5,617 nucleotides of DNA, from positions 1 to 5,617 of the forward strand of contig JAPYWY010000120.1 of assembly GCA_028276125.1 (NCBI GenBank), written 5' to 3'. The notes beneath the pieces were generated by a model. That model saw nothing but the letters and a program-made list of their open reading frames with translations. It did no database searches and was not told where the DNA came from. The first letter of the stretch is position 1, and the number at the start of each line of letters is the position of its first letter. Positions 1 to 5,617 of the stretch are shown one piece after another. The DNA comes from Pseudothermotoga sp. Lineage in GTDB: Bacteria; Thermotogota; Thermotogae; Thermotogales; DSM-5069. The position numbers were made by a program, and so were the translations under genes.

Positions 1-755
1 AGGATATACTCAAGCTCGATGAAAAAGAGATGTACAACATACGAGGTAAAGAGATCAGCATGGTCTTCCAAGATCCGATGACGTCTTTGAACCCATTGTT
101 CACCATAGGGAACCAATTGATGGAGACCATAATGCAGCATCAAAAAGTTTCCAAGGAAGAGGCCTACAAGAGGGCCATAGAAATGCTCAAGCTCGTACAG
201 ATCCCTGAACCAGAAAAAAGAATGAAATCTTATCCTTTTGAATTCAGCGGTGGCATGAGACAACGCGTAGTCATAGCCATAGCGCTCAGTTGCAACCCGA
301 GTGTGCTCATAGCCGATGAGCCAACGACCGCCTTGGACGTCACGATACAAGCGCAGATACTCGAATTGATGAAACAGCTGCAGGAAACTCTGAAGATGGC
401 AATGATATTCATCACGCACGATCTCGGTGTGATCGCTTCGATGGCGCACAGGATCATCGTCATGTACGGCGGAAAACAGATGGAAGAAGGATCCGCGGAG
501 GACATCTTCTACAATCCGGTGCATCCTTACACGAACATGCTTTTGAGGAGCATCCCGAGAGTCGACAGAAAGATAGAGAGGCTTGAGCCAATACCGGGTC
601 AACCTCCGCGCATGATCGACATACCCAAGGTCTGTCCTTTCTTGCCGCGTTGTCCAAGGTCAGTCGACGAGTGTTCCAAGCGCATCCCAGACATGGTAGA
701 AGTGTCGCCCGGTCATCGCGTGAGATGTTTCAACCCAATCGAGGGTGGTGTATGA
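1..755 (+). CDS. Peptide/oligosaccharide ABC importer ATPase, DppD/OppD type (5' partial)
   Basis: Cytoplasmic ATP-hydrolysing subunit of a Dpp/Opp-family importer, expected to pair with the DppF-type ATPase encoded next. The first whole codon is at base 3, and 250 residues are visible before the TGA at 753-755. Counting from that codon, the fragment shows the Q-loop (VFQDPMTSLNP, Q23), the ABC signature FSGGMRQRV (81-89), Walker B ending in ADEP with catalytic Glu106, the D-loop (ALD) and the H-loop ITHD with His139. The C-terminal oligopeptide-transporter extension follows (YNPVHPYTNML), with four cysteines at 211, 217, 224 and 242. In a related DppD from Thermoanaerobacter tengcongensis, cysteines in this extension bind a 4Fe-4S cluster. 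Family members are usually about 320-335 residues, so roughly 75 residues including Walker A lie before the window. The ATG at 30 is an internal Met, not the start. The family assignment is firm; the substrate is unknown. Confidence 0.95.
   Translation, partial: DILKLDEKEMYNIRGKEISMVFQDPMTSLNPLFTIGNQLMETIMQHQKVSKEEAYKRAIEMLKLVQIPEPEKRMKSYPFEFSGGMRQRVVIAIALSCNPSVLIADEPTTALDVTIQAQILELMKQLQETLKMAMIFITHDLGVIASMAHRIIVMYGGKQMEEGSAEDIFYNPVHPYTNMLLRSIPRVDRKIERLEPIPGQPPRMIDIPKVCPFLPRCPRSVDECSKRIPDMVEVSPGHRVRCFNPIEGGV
741..750 (+). promoter_or_regulatory. Shine-Dalgarno site that decides the start of the second ATPase
   Basis: The purine-rich run GAGGGTGGTG lies inside the last codons of the first ATPase gene. 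Its GGTGG core (744-748) sits 8 bases before the GTG at 757. The in-frame GTGs at 745 and 748 lie within this run and have no such site upstream of them. This favours 757 as the true start. It puts the start one base after the upstream TGA, an arrangement suited to translational coupling. Confidence 0.55.
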
Positions 756-756
756 C

Positions 757-1743
757 GTGAGCGAGAAAGACGTGATCGTGAAAGTGGTCGGACTGAAGAA
801 ACATTTCCCCATAAAGCAGGGGTTCTTCGTAAAGAGAACAGTAGCGCACGTGAAGGCGGTCGACGGTGTGGATTTCGAGATTAAGAAAGGAGAAACCTTC
901 GCCCTGGTTGGAGAATCGGGTTGTGGCAAGACCACGGTGGGTCGTACGATACTCAGGCTCATCGATCCCACCGACGGGCGGATCTTCTTTGACGGTAGCG
1001 ACATATCGAAACTGGGCTACAAAGAATTGCTCCCATTCAGAAGGAGGATGCAGATCGTTTTCCAAGACCCGATGAGCTCGTTGAATCCCAGAATGACCGT
1101 CGGTCAGATCGTCACCGAACCGATGCTCTTCCATAAAGTTGTGAAAACGAAAGAAGAGGCATACAAGAGAGCGAAGGAATTGATGGAACTGGTGGGTTTG
1201 AAGACTTTCCATTTGGACAGATATCCCCACCAGTTCAGTGGAGGTCAACGTCAGAGGATCGCCATAGCGAGGGCGATCGCGATACAGCCTGAGTTCATCG
1301 TTTTGGATGAACCAACTTCCTCGCTCGACGTCTCCGTTCAAGCGCAGATCATAAACATGTTCCTCGACTTTCAAGAGAGGTTCCATTTCAGCTATTTGTT
1401 CATCTCGCACAACCTTGGTTTGGTGAGGTTCATCAGTCAAAGGGTTGCTATAATGTATCTTGGTAGGATCGTGGAGATGGGAGAGTCAGAAGAGATATTC
1501 TCGCAACCTCTACATCCTTACAGCAAGGCGTTGCTCTCAGCTACTCCCGTACCAGATCCAAAGGTTGAGAAAGCGAGAAAGAGGATCATACTCACCGGCG
1601 GTGTTCCGAGTCCCATAAACAGACCGAGCGGTTGTTTCTTCAACCCGAGGTGCCCATTCAAAATGGAAGTTTGCGAGAAGGAATATCCTCAACTGATACA
1701 GATTTCAGACGATCACTGGGTGGCGTGCCACCTGGTGAAATGA
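757..1743 (+). CDS. Peptide/oligosaccharide ABC importer ATPase, DppF/OppF type
   Basis: Second cytoplasmic ATPase of the importer, partner of the DppD-type subunit encoded just upstream. With the GTG start at 757 it has 328 residues, normal for the family. Visible motifs are Walker A GESGCGKTT (52-60), the Q-loop VFQDPMSSLNP (Q103), the signature FSGGQRQRI (160-168), Walker B IVLDEP with catalytic Glu185, the D-loop (SLD) and the H-loop ISHNL with His218. The residue after that His is Asn rather than the usual Asp. The C-terminal extension (PLHPYSKALLSATP, then cysteines 293, 299, 306 and 324) marks it as an oligopeptide-type ATPase and matches the cysteine spacing of its partner. Starting at the in-frame GTG at 745 would add four residues and overlap the upstream gene by 11 bases; the ribosome-binding site favours 757. 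The stop is 12 bases before the binding-protein gene. All catalytic residues are present, so it should be active. The function is firm, the substrate is not. Confidence 0.95.
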   Translation: MSEKDVIVKVVGLKKHFPIKQGFFVKRTVAHVKAVDGVDFEIKKGETFALVGESGCGKTTVGRTILRLIDPTDGRIFFDGSDISKLGYKELLPFRRRMQIVFQDPMSSLNPRMTVGQIVTEPMLFHKVVKTKEEAYKRAKELMELVGLKTFHLDRYPHQFSGGQRQRIAIARAIAIQPEFIVLDEPTSSLDVSVQAQIINMFLDFQERFHFSYLFISHNLGLVRFISQRVAIMYLGRIVEMGESEEIFSQPLHPYSKALLSATPVPDPKVEKARKRIILTGGVPSPINRPSGCFFNPRCPFKMEVCEKEYPQLIQISDDHWVACHLVK

Positions 1744-1750
1744 GGGGGTG
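1742..1750 (+). promoter_or_regulatory. Shine-Dalgarno site of the binding-protein gene
   Basis: GAGGGGGTG begins within the TGA stop of the second ATPase gene and ends 5 bases before the GTG at 1756. It supports a GTG start for the binding protein, because no ATG is available near the beginning of the signal peptide. The overlap of stop codon and ribosome-binding site suggests coupled translation. Confidence 0.7.
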
Positions 1751-1755
1751 TTGGT

Positions 1756-1812
1756 GTGAGGAAGCTTTTAGTGGTTTTCATGCTGCTTGCTGTCGTGGCA
1801 ATCTTTGCGGCA
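1756..1812 (+). other. Sec-type signal peptide of the binding protein
   Basis: Residues 1-19 show a short basic start (Arg2, Lys3), a hydrophobic core of about 14 residues, and Ala-Ala before Glu20. Cleavage after Ala18 or Ala19 is likely. The absence of a lipobox cysteine means the mature protein would be soluble in the periplasm-like space, unless the leader is kept as an anchor. This is read by eye; no predictor was run. Confidence 0.8.
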
Positions 1813-3519
1813 GAAAAGTACGTGTGGTTCGATGAAAAAACGCCGTACCTCGGTTCGGATGCCAAGGGAAAGTACGGCGGAAGGATAGTTGTAGGGTCGC
1901 TGAGCGGTCCAAGAACGATGAATTACACCGTCGCGAAAGAGACGAGCTCAACCGACATCATCGCGCTCTTCATGGGTTACGGTGGAACGTTGATTGAACT
2001 GGACAATTACGCGAGGTTGCATCCGGCAATTGCGAAGCGCTGCGAAGTCGAACTCACAGACGAGGGTAAGATGATCATCACGTTCTGGCTGAGAGAAGGC
2101 ATCAAGTGGTCGGATGGCCATCCCTTCACCGCGGACGACTTCGTCTTCACCGTGAACGACGTGTACGCCAACCCGAAGATCCCGAGCAGCACTCAGGACG
2201 TCATCAAAGATTCTCAGGGTAGGTTGCCGAAAGCAGAGAAAGTTGATGACTATACCGTCAGAATCATCTACGAAGAACCCTTCCGCTTGGCCGTGAGGTA
2301 CATCGGTGGTTTGTACATATGGCCGAAGCACATCGCCGAACAGTGGGTCAAGGATGGCACGTTCCAACAGAAGTGGACCGTCGAAGCGATCAACAACAAA
2401 GAATTGGTTGGCCTTGGACCGTTCATACCCGTTGAGTACGTGCCAGATCAATATGTCAGAAGCGTTAGAAATCCGAATTACTGGAAGAAGGACGCGAACG
2501 GAAATCAACTGCCATACCTTGACGAGTTTGTGACCAAGATCATACCTGATCTCAACGCGATCAAACTTGCCTTCGAGAACGGAGAAATCGATATCTACGG
2601 TGTGACCGCACAGTTCTATCCAGAGATCAAGGCGAAGGCGAAGGAGAAGAACTGGGTCGTCGGAACCGGCGGACCGACTTATGGAACGACGTTCATCACG
2701 TTCAACTGGAACCACGACGATCCCGTCAAGAGATCTTGGTTCAGAAACGAATACTTCAGAAAAGCCGTGGCGTACTCCATGGACAAAGAGGCCATGATCG
2801 ACACACTCCTGGCGGGCCTTGGTGTCGCACAGTGGGGTCCCGTGTCGGTGCTATCGCCCTTCTACAACGAAGATGCTCTGAGGAAGTATCCGTACGATCT
2901 GGATTACGCACGCATGATGCTACAACTTGGAGGCTTCAGCTGGGACAAGGATGGCAACTTGATCGATGCCAACGGCAACAAGGTTGAGTTCATCCTCTCC
3001 ACGAACGCTGGTAACACCGTCCGTGAAGGTATGTGCAACATCATCAGAGAAGCCCTTGGAAAATTGGGCATCAAAGTCACCTTCGTGCCGCTCGATTTCA
3101 ACCTGTTGGTCCAGAAGATGCTGAACACCACCGACTGGGAAGCGATCGTCATAGGCTTGACCGGTTCGGACGAACCACAGGGTGGAAGGAACGTATGGGC
3201 ACAGAAAGGAACACTGCACTTCTGGAACTTCCATCCGGATGCAGCACCTGGAAAGCAGATCAAGCCTGAGATCTACGAGGCACCCGATTGGGAATTGGAG
3301 ATCGACAGAATCTTCGCAGAAAACATCAGAATTCTCGATCAGAAGAAGGTCTACGAAATGTTCTCAAGATTCCAAGAACTTGCTTCCGAGCATTTGCCAC
3401 TCATTTACACGGTGCAGCAACTGTACCTCTATGCTCACAAGGCCGATCTGAACATCATCGATCCCAATGCCTTTGGTGGAATGCTCTGGACGCTGCCTTG
3501 GATCTACTGGAAGAAGTGA
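1756..3519 (+). CDS. Secreted family 5 extracellular solute-binding protein of the ABC importer
   Basis: Captures the transported solute outside the inner membrane and delivers it to the permease pair encoded downstream. It has 587 residues, somewhat longer than E. coli DppA/OppA (about 535-543). The N-terminus is a classical signal peptide (MRKLL, then a hydrophobic stretch to about residue 17, then AAE). No cysteine is near the cleavage site, so it is not a lipoprotein. Family 5 hallmarks are the LREGIKWSDGHPFTADDFVF block (112-131), the GLGPF...RNPNYW block (219-243), FRKAVAYSMDKEAM (334-347) and a C-terminal segment with ELASEHLPLIYTVQQ (541-555). The C-terminus is rich in Trp and Tyr. 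The protein class is clear. The ligand is not: this family binds peptides, but several Thermotoga maritima members bind beta-linked oligosaccharides, so a sugar ligand is possible. The gene is 12 bases after the ATPase pair and is followed by a strong hairpin that may raise its expression relative to the permeases. Confidence 0.95.
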   Translation: MRKLLVVFMLLAVVAIFAAEKYVWFDEKTPYLGSDAKGKYGGRIVVGSLSGPRTMNYTVAKETSSTDIIALFMGYGGTLIELDNYARLHPAIAKRCEVELTDEGKMIITFWLREGIKWSDGHPFTADDFVFTVNDVYANPKIPSSTQDVIKDSQGRLPKAEKVDDYTVRIIYEEPFRLAVRYIGGLYIWPKHIAEQWVKDGTFQQKWTVEAINNKELVGLGPFIPVEYVPDQYVRSVRNPNYWKKDANGNQLPYLDEFVTKIIPDLNAIKLAFENGEIDIYGVTAQFYPEIKAKAKEKNWVVGTGGPTYGTTFITFNWNHDDPVKRSWFRNEYFRKAVAYSMDKEAMIDTLLAGLGVAQWGPVSVLSPFYNEDALRKYPYDLDYARMMLQLGGFSWDKDGNLIDANGNKVEFILSTNAGNTVREGMCNIIREALGKLGIKVTFVPLDFNLLVQKMLNTTDWEAIVIGLTGSDEPQGGRNVWAQKGTLHFWNFHPDAAPGKQIKPEIYEAPDWELEIDRIFAENIRILDQKKVYEMFSRFQELASEHLPLIYTVQQLYLYAHKADLNIIDPNAFGGMLWTLPWIYWKK

Positions 3520-3525
3520 ACTTTC

Positions 3526-3544
3526 GGGGGGCGTTCCGCCCCCC
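3526..3544 (+). repeat. Perfect GC hairpin between binding-protein and permease genes
   Basis: GGGGGGCG (3526-3533) pairs perfectly with CGCCCCCC (3537-3544) around the three-base loop TTC. It starts 7 bases after the binding-protein stop and ends 10 bases before the permease ribosome-binding site. The next bases (ATTGACCG) contain no run of T, so it is not a standard intrinsic terminator. Hairpins at this place in binding-protein transporter operons are known, as in malE-malF of E. coli, to protect the upstream mRNA from 3' decay or to reduce read-through, giving more binding protein than permease. That role is inferred here. Confidence 0.75.
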
Positions 3545-3554
3545 ATTGACCGTT

Positions 3555-3562
3555 GAGGTGAT
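3555..3562 (+). promoter_or_regulatory. Shine-Dalgarno site of the DppB-type permease gene
   Basis: GAGGTGAT is an uninterrupted match to the 16S rRNA anti-Shine-Dalgarno complement and lies 5 bases before the GTG at 3568. It settles the GTG start. The ATG at 3561 overlaps the site, is in another frame and opens a reading frame of only about 16 codons. Confidence 0.8.
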
Positions 3563-3567
3563 GCTCT

Positions 3568-4533
3568 GTGCTGAAGTACATCGCAAGGAGACTGGTCATA
3601 GCGATACCTGAATTGATCATCATTTCTTTCATAGTTTTCATGATCATGGAAGCAGCGCCAGGAGATTTCTTGGATCAGTACAAACTCGATCCGTCGATGT
3701 CGAAAGAAACGCTCGAGGCGATGAAGAGAGAACTGGGGCTGGATCAACATCCACTCGTCAGGTACTTCAAATGGCTCTCCGGTGCTGTGAGGGGTAACTT
3801 CGGATACTCTTTCTACTACAGACGGCCCGTCTCGAAGCTCATCTGGGAACGTGTTGCAGCAACACTTTCGTTGTCCCTCACTTCGCTTGCGGGATCGTGG
3901 ATCTTGGGCATTGCGCTCGGTACATTCGCAGCACTGAAGAAGTATTCACTTGCAGACAAGATACTCACCGTGTTCGCGTTCAGTTTCATCGCAGTTCCAT
4001 CCTTCTTCTTGGGTTTGATACTCTTGTACCTTGCCGCTCGCACCGGATGGTTTCCCATCGGCGGCATGATCTCGATCGACCACAACAGCATGACGGCTTG
4101 GCAAAGGTTCAAAGATCTTCTGTGGCATATGACGTTGCCCGCGACGGCTCTCACGCTCGGTTCGATGGCCGGATTGATGAGATACATGCGCGGTTCGCTT
4201 TTGGACGTTCTGAACGAAGATTACGTCACCTTTGCGCGTGCGAAAGGGATGCCCGAGCGAATAGTCGTCTTCAAGCACGCGATGAGGAACGCGATCAATC
4301 CCATGATCACTTTCCTTGGTTTCAGCATCTCTGGTATCCTCGGAGGTTCCTTGTTCATAGAGAACATATTCGCCTGGCCTGGGATGGGCAGGCTCATATA
4401 CCAAGCTTTGATACAGAAAGACCTTTATCTGGTGATCACCAGTGGTCTCATAAGTGCCGTGCTCTTGGTTGTGGGTAACTTGGTGGCAGACATCCTCTTG
4501 GCGTTGGTGGATCCGCGAGTTCGTCTGACTTGA
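3568..4533 (+). CDS. ABC importer permease, DppB/OppB type
   Basis: Inner-membrane subunit that forms half of the translocation pathway, together with the DppC-type protein encoded next. It has 321 residues, the usual family length. The N-terminus (LKYIARRLVIAIPELIIISFIVF) is the typical first helix of DppB proteins. It is followed by an external loop with APGD, a GLDQHPLVRYFKWL segment and RGNFGYSF. Further membrane segments are judged by eye at about 100-122, 134-156, 188-205, 243-265 and 288-313. The cytoplasmic EAA-type coupling loop is at about 217-251 (EDYVTFARAKGMPERIVVFK, then HAMRNAINP), the site contacted by an ATPase. The protein ends with the family-typical DPRVRLT. It starts with GTG under a near-perfect ribosome-binding site, and its stop codon abuts the ribosome-binding site of the next gene. 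Nothing looks broken. The subunit type is firm, the substrate unknown. Confidence 0.96.
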   Translation: MLKYIARRLVIAIPELIIISFIVFMIMEAAPGDFLDQYKLDPSMSKETLEAMKRELGLDQHPLVRYFKWLSGAVRGNFGYSFYYRRPVSKLIWERVAATLSLSLTSLAGSWILGIALGTFAALKKYSLADKILTVFAFSFIAVPSFFLGLILLYLAARTGWFPIGGMISIDHNSMTAWQRFKDLLWHMTLPATALTLGSMAGLMRYMRGSLLDVLNEDYVTFARAKGMPERIVVFKHAMRNAINPMITFLGFSISGILGGSLFIENIFAWPGMGRLIYQALIQKDLYLVITSGLISAVLLVVGNLVADILLALVDPRVRLT

Positions 4534-4539
4534 GGAGGT
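4532..4539 (+). promoter_or_regulatory. Shine-Dalgarno site of the DppC-type permease gene
   Basis: GAGGAGGT overlaps the TGA stop of the DppB-type gene by two bases and stands 7 bases before the GTG at 4547. It fixes the start of the last gene and suggests coupled translation of the two permease subunits, which are needed in equal amounts. Confidence 0.8.
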
Positions 4540-4546
4540 AGCGGCA

Positions 4547-5617
4547 GTGGCTCAGAACAACAACCAGACAGATTTTCAGGAAAAGTATCTCAGCAGAGGT
4601 CAACTCATCTGGAGAGCATTTCTCAAGCACAAGCTCGGTGTCGGCGCACTCGTGGTACTGATAATCCTCTACCTCATGGCCTTGTTCGCAGATTTCTTGT
4701 CTCCCTACAATCCCGCGGAACAATCTTTGAGGCACACGTACTCACCCCCGACGAAGATTCACAGAACCTACAAAGGTCAGAGGGTGAAACCTTACGTGCT
4801 TCCGTCGATGAGTTATGTCGACAAGATCACCTACGAAAGGACGTACAAGGAAATGCTCTATCCGAAGAGGCTCGTCGTGGAGAAGACTGATGGTACGAGA
4901 ATGAGCTATGAACTTGGAAAAGATGGAGTTGAATCCTTCAGGTTCTCCGTGAACAGAGTCGAGAGCATGAAGGTGAACGGACAGTGGTACGACGTCAAAA
5001 AGAGCCCTGTCATCAGCGACTACTTTTTGTTCAACTACAACGAAGATGTTTTGAACAAAGGTGTTTCGCGTTTCGAGACGACTTCCGCTGTGGCACAGGA
5101 GATGTTCTTCAAGACCTACAAAGATAGGTTCGGTTTGACGAGCGAGTACGATGTGGAAGCTGTGGCGGTGACGGAAATACTCGACAGCATCGTTATCAAG
5201 AGAGATGGAAAGTTCGAAATGATCAAAGGCAAGGTCGTCGATTACGATTACAAGATCTATCCCATCAAATGGTTCATCACAAGCTGGACGGGAAAGTTCC
5301 TCTGGCTCTTTCCATCGAAGTTACATCTCTTCGGAGTGGACAACTACGATAACAATCAGTTCGTGAAGCTTTACATAATGGGTGCCGACCTGTTCGGAAG
5401 GGACGTCTTTTCGAGGATAATCTTTGCCTCGAGGATTTCTCTCTCCATAGGTTTGATAGGCGTCGTCATCACGATCGCCTTTGCGTTGGTCTTCGGCGGC
5501 ATATCTGGTTACTACGGTGGTTGGGTGGACGAAGGATTGATGAGGTTCGCCGAGATCATCATGTCGATACCCGGTTTCTATCTCATGATCATGCTGAGAG
5601 CCATCTTACCGCTCGAT
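4547..5617 (+). CDS. ABC importer permease, DppC/OppC type with large external insert (3' partial)
   Basis: Second inner-membrane subunit of the importer. It is open to the end of the window: 357 codons without a stop. Order of parts: a hydrophilic N-terminus (1-18), a pre-helix segment (IWRAFLKHKLG, 21-31) and TM1 (about 32-50) ending in ADFLSPYNP, as in other DppC proteins. A long hydrophilic stretch follows (52-278), then the family block GADLFGRDVFSRIIFASRIS (279-298), TM2 (about 298-319), the GYYGGWVDEGLMRFAE segment and SIPGFYLMIMLRAILP (340-355). The rest, including the EAA coupling loop, lies beyond the window, probably about 100 residues. Usual DppC proteins are near 300 residues with only about 45-50 between TM1 and the GTDxxGRD block; here it is about 228. 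The visible part has no cysteine. The block has Ala where GTD usually has Thr. Identity as DppC-type is firm; the function of the insert is unknown. Confidence 0.94.
   Translation, partial: MAQNNNQTDFQEKYLSRGQLIWRAFLKHKLGVGALVVLIILYLMALFADFLSPYNPAEQSLRHTYSPPTKIHRTYKGQRVKPYVLPSMSYVDKITYERTYKEMLYPKRLVVEKTDGTRMSYELGKDGVESFRFSVNRVESMKVNGQWYDVKKSPVISDYFLFNYNEDVLNKGVSRFETTSAVAQEMFFKTYKDRFGLTSEYDVEAVAVTEILDSIVIKRDGKFEMIKGKVVDYDYKIYPIKWFITSWTGKFLWLFPSKLHLFGVDNYDNNQFVKLYIMGADLFGRDVFSRIIFASRISLSIGLIGVVITIAFALVFGGISGYYGGWVDEGLMRFAEIIMSIPGFYLMIMLRAILPLD
4700..5380 (+). other. Enlarged extracytoplasmic region of the DppC-type permease
   Basis: Codons 52-278, between TM1 and the GADLFGRD block. The first part (YSPPTKIHRTYKGQRVKPYV, 65-84) and the last part (YPIKWF at 238-243 and LHLFGVDN at 259-266) resemble segments I recall from a subfamily of bacterial DppC-like permeases that already has a longer loop. 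Between them, about residues 103-235, is a further charged stretch with alternating polar and hydrophobic residues that suggests beta strands (KRLVVEKTDG, FRFSVNRVESMKVNGQWYDV). By topology it faces outward, where the binding protein docks. No known domain was recognised. Confidence 0.7.

Noticed and set aside
30..32. ATG at 30 as the true start of the first ATPase
   Set aside because: The frame is open to the window edge, and the codons before it (DILKLDEKE) match the usual family sequence before the Q-loop. Walker A must lie upstream, so this is an internal Met.
730..1440. A 236-codon open frame on the minus strand opposite the second ATPase
   Set aside because: The + strand here encodes Walker A, Q-loop, signature and Walker B motifs. 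The antisense product resembles no known family and is a codon-bias shadow.
1948..2715. A 255-codon open frame on the minus strand inside the binding-protein gene
   Set aside because: It lies wholly opposite a gene with clear family motifs. Its translation has no recognisable domain and it has no plausible operon context. Long antisense frames arise easily from this codon usage.
3526..3550. Intrinsic transcription terminator after the binding-protein gene
   Set aside because: The stem is strong, but the following bases (ATTGACCG) hold no T-run, and two permease genes needed by the same transporter follow at once. I kept it as a hairpin and not as a terminator.
3546..3551. TTGACC resembling a -35 promoter box before the DppB-type gene
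   Set aside because: No -10-like sequence lies at 16-18 bases spacing; that position falls in the coding start of the permease. It is likely chance.
3561..3611. ATG at 3561 as the start of a gene
   Set aside because: It overlaps the ribosome-binding site, is out of frame with the permease and meets a stop after about 16 codons. The GTG at 3568 fits far better.
1..5617. tRNA or rRNA genes, insertion sequences, CRISPR arrays, riboswitches
   Set aside because: The whole window is filled by five adjoining genes, and the only gap (3520-3567) is explained by a hairpin and a ribosome-binding site. No repeats or transposase motifs were seen.

Overview
The window holds most of one ABC importer operon of the peptide/opine/nickel family (the Dpp/Opp type, which also imports oligosaccharides in some thermophiles). 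All genes are on the + strand with almost no space between them. The order is an ATPase of DppD/OppD type (5' end cut off by the window), an ATPase of DppF/OppF type, a secreted family 5 solute-binding protein, a DppB-type permease and a DppC-type permease (3' end cut off by the window).

The sequence points to a thermophilic bacterium of the Thermotogae. Base composition looks close to 50% GC. Arginine is mostly AGA/AGG, the proteins are rich in Lys and Glu, the Shine-Dalgarno sites are very strong, and all four genes with a visible start appear to use GTG. The binding protein has a plain signal peptide without a lipobox, as is common in Thermotogae. A Pseudothermotoga of the higher-GC group, such as P. 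hypogea, would fit, but this is inference from style, not from a database match.

Layout: 1-755 is the first ATPase from just before its Q-loop to its stop. 757-1743 is the second ATPase, complete. 1756-3519 is the binding protein. 3526-3544 is a strong GC hairpin in the only real intergenic gap (48 bases). 3568-4533 is the first permease. 4547-5617 is the second permease, open at the window end. No stretch of more than 48 bases lacks a gene, and no RNA gene, mobile element, CRISPR array or convincing promoter was seen. Any main promoter should lie upstream of the window.

How the parts work together: the binding protein captures the solute outside the inner membrane and docks on the DppB/DppC-like permease pair. 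The two ATPases bind the cytoplasmic coupling loops and drive import with ATP. The substrate cannot be read from the sequence. In Thermotoga maritima several transporters of this family, although annotated for peptides, bind beta-linked oligosaccharides, so peptide and sugar are both open.

The most notable points are a large hydrophilic insert of roughly 180 residues in the extracytoplasmic part of the second permease, the perfect GC hairpin between the binding-protein and permease genes, and the placing of the ATPase genes ahead of the binding-protein gene. I see no wholly new system here: it is a recognisable transporter with some unusual details.
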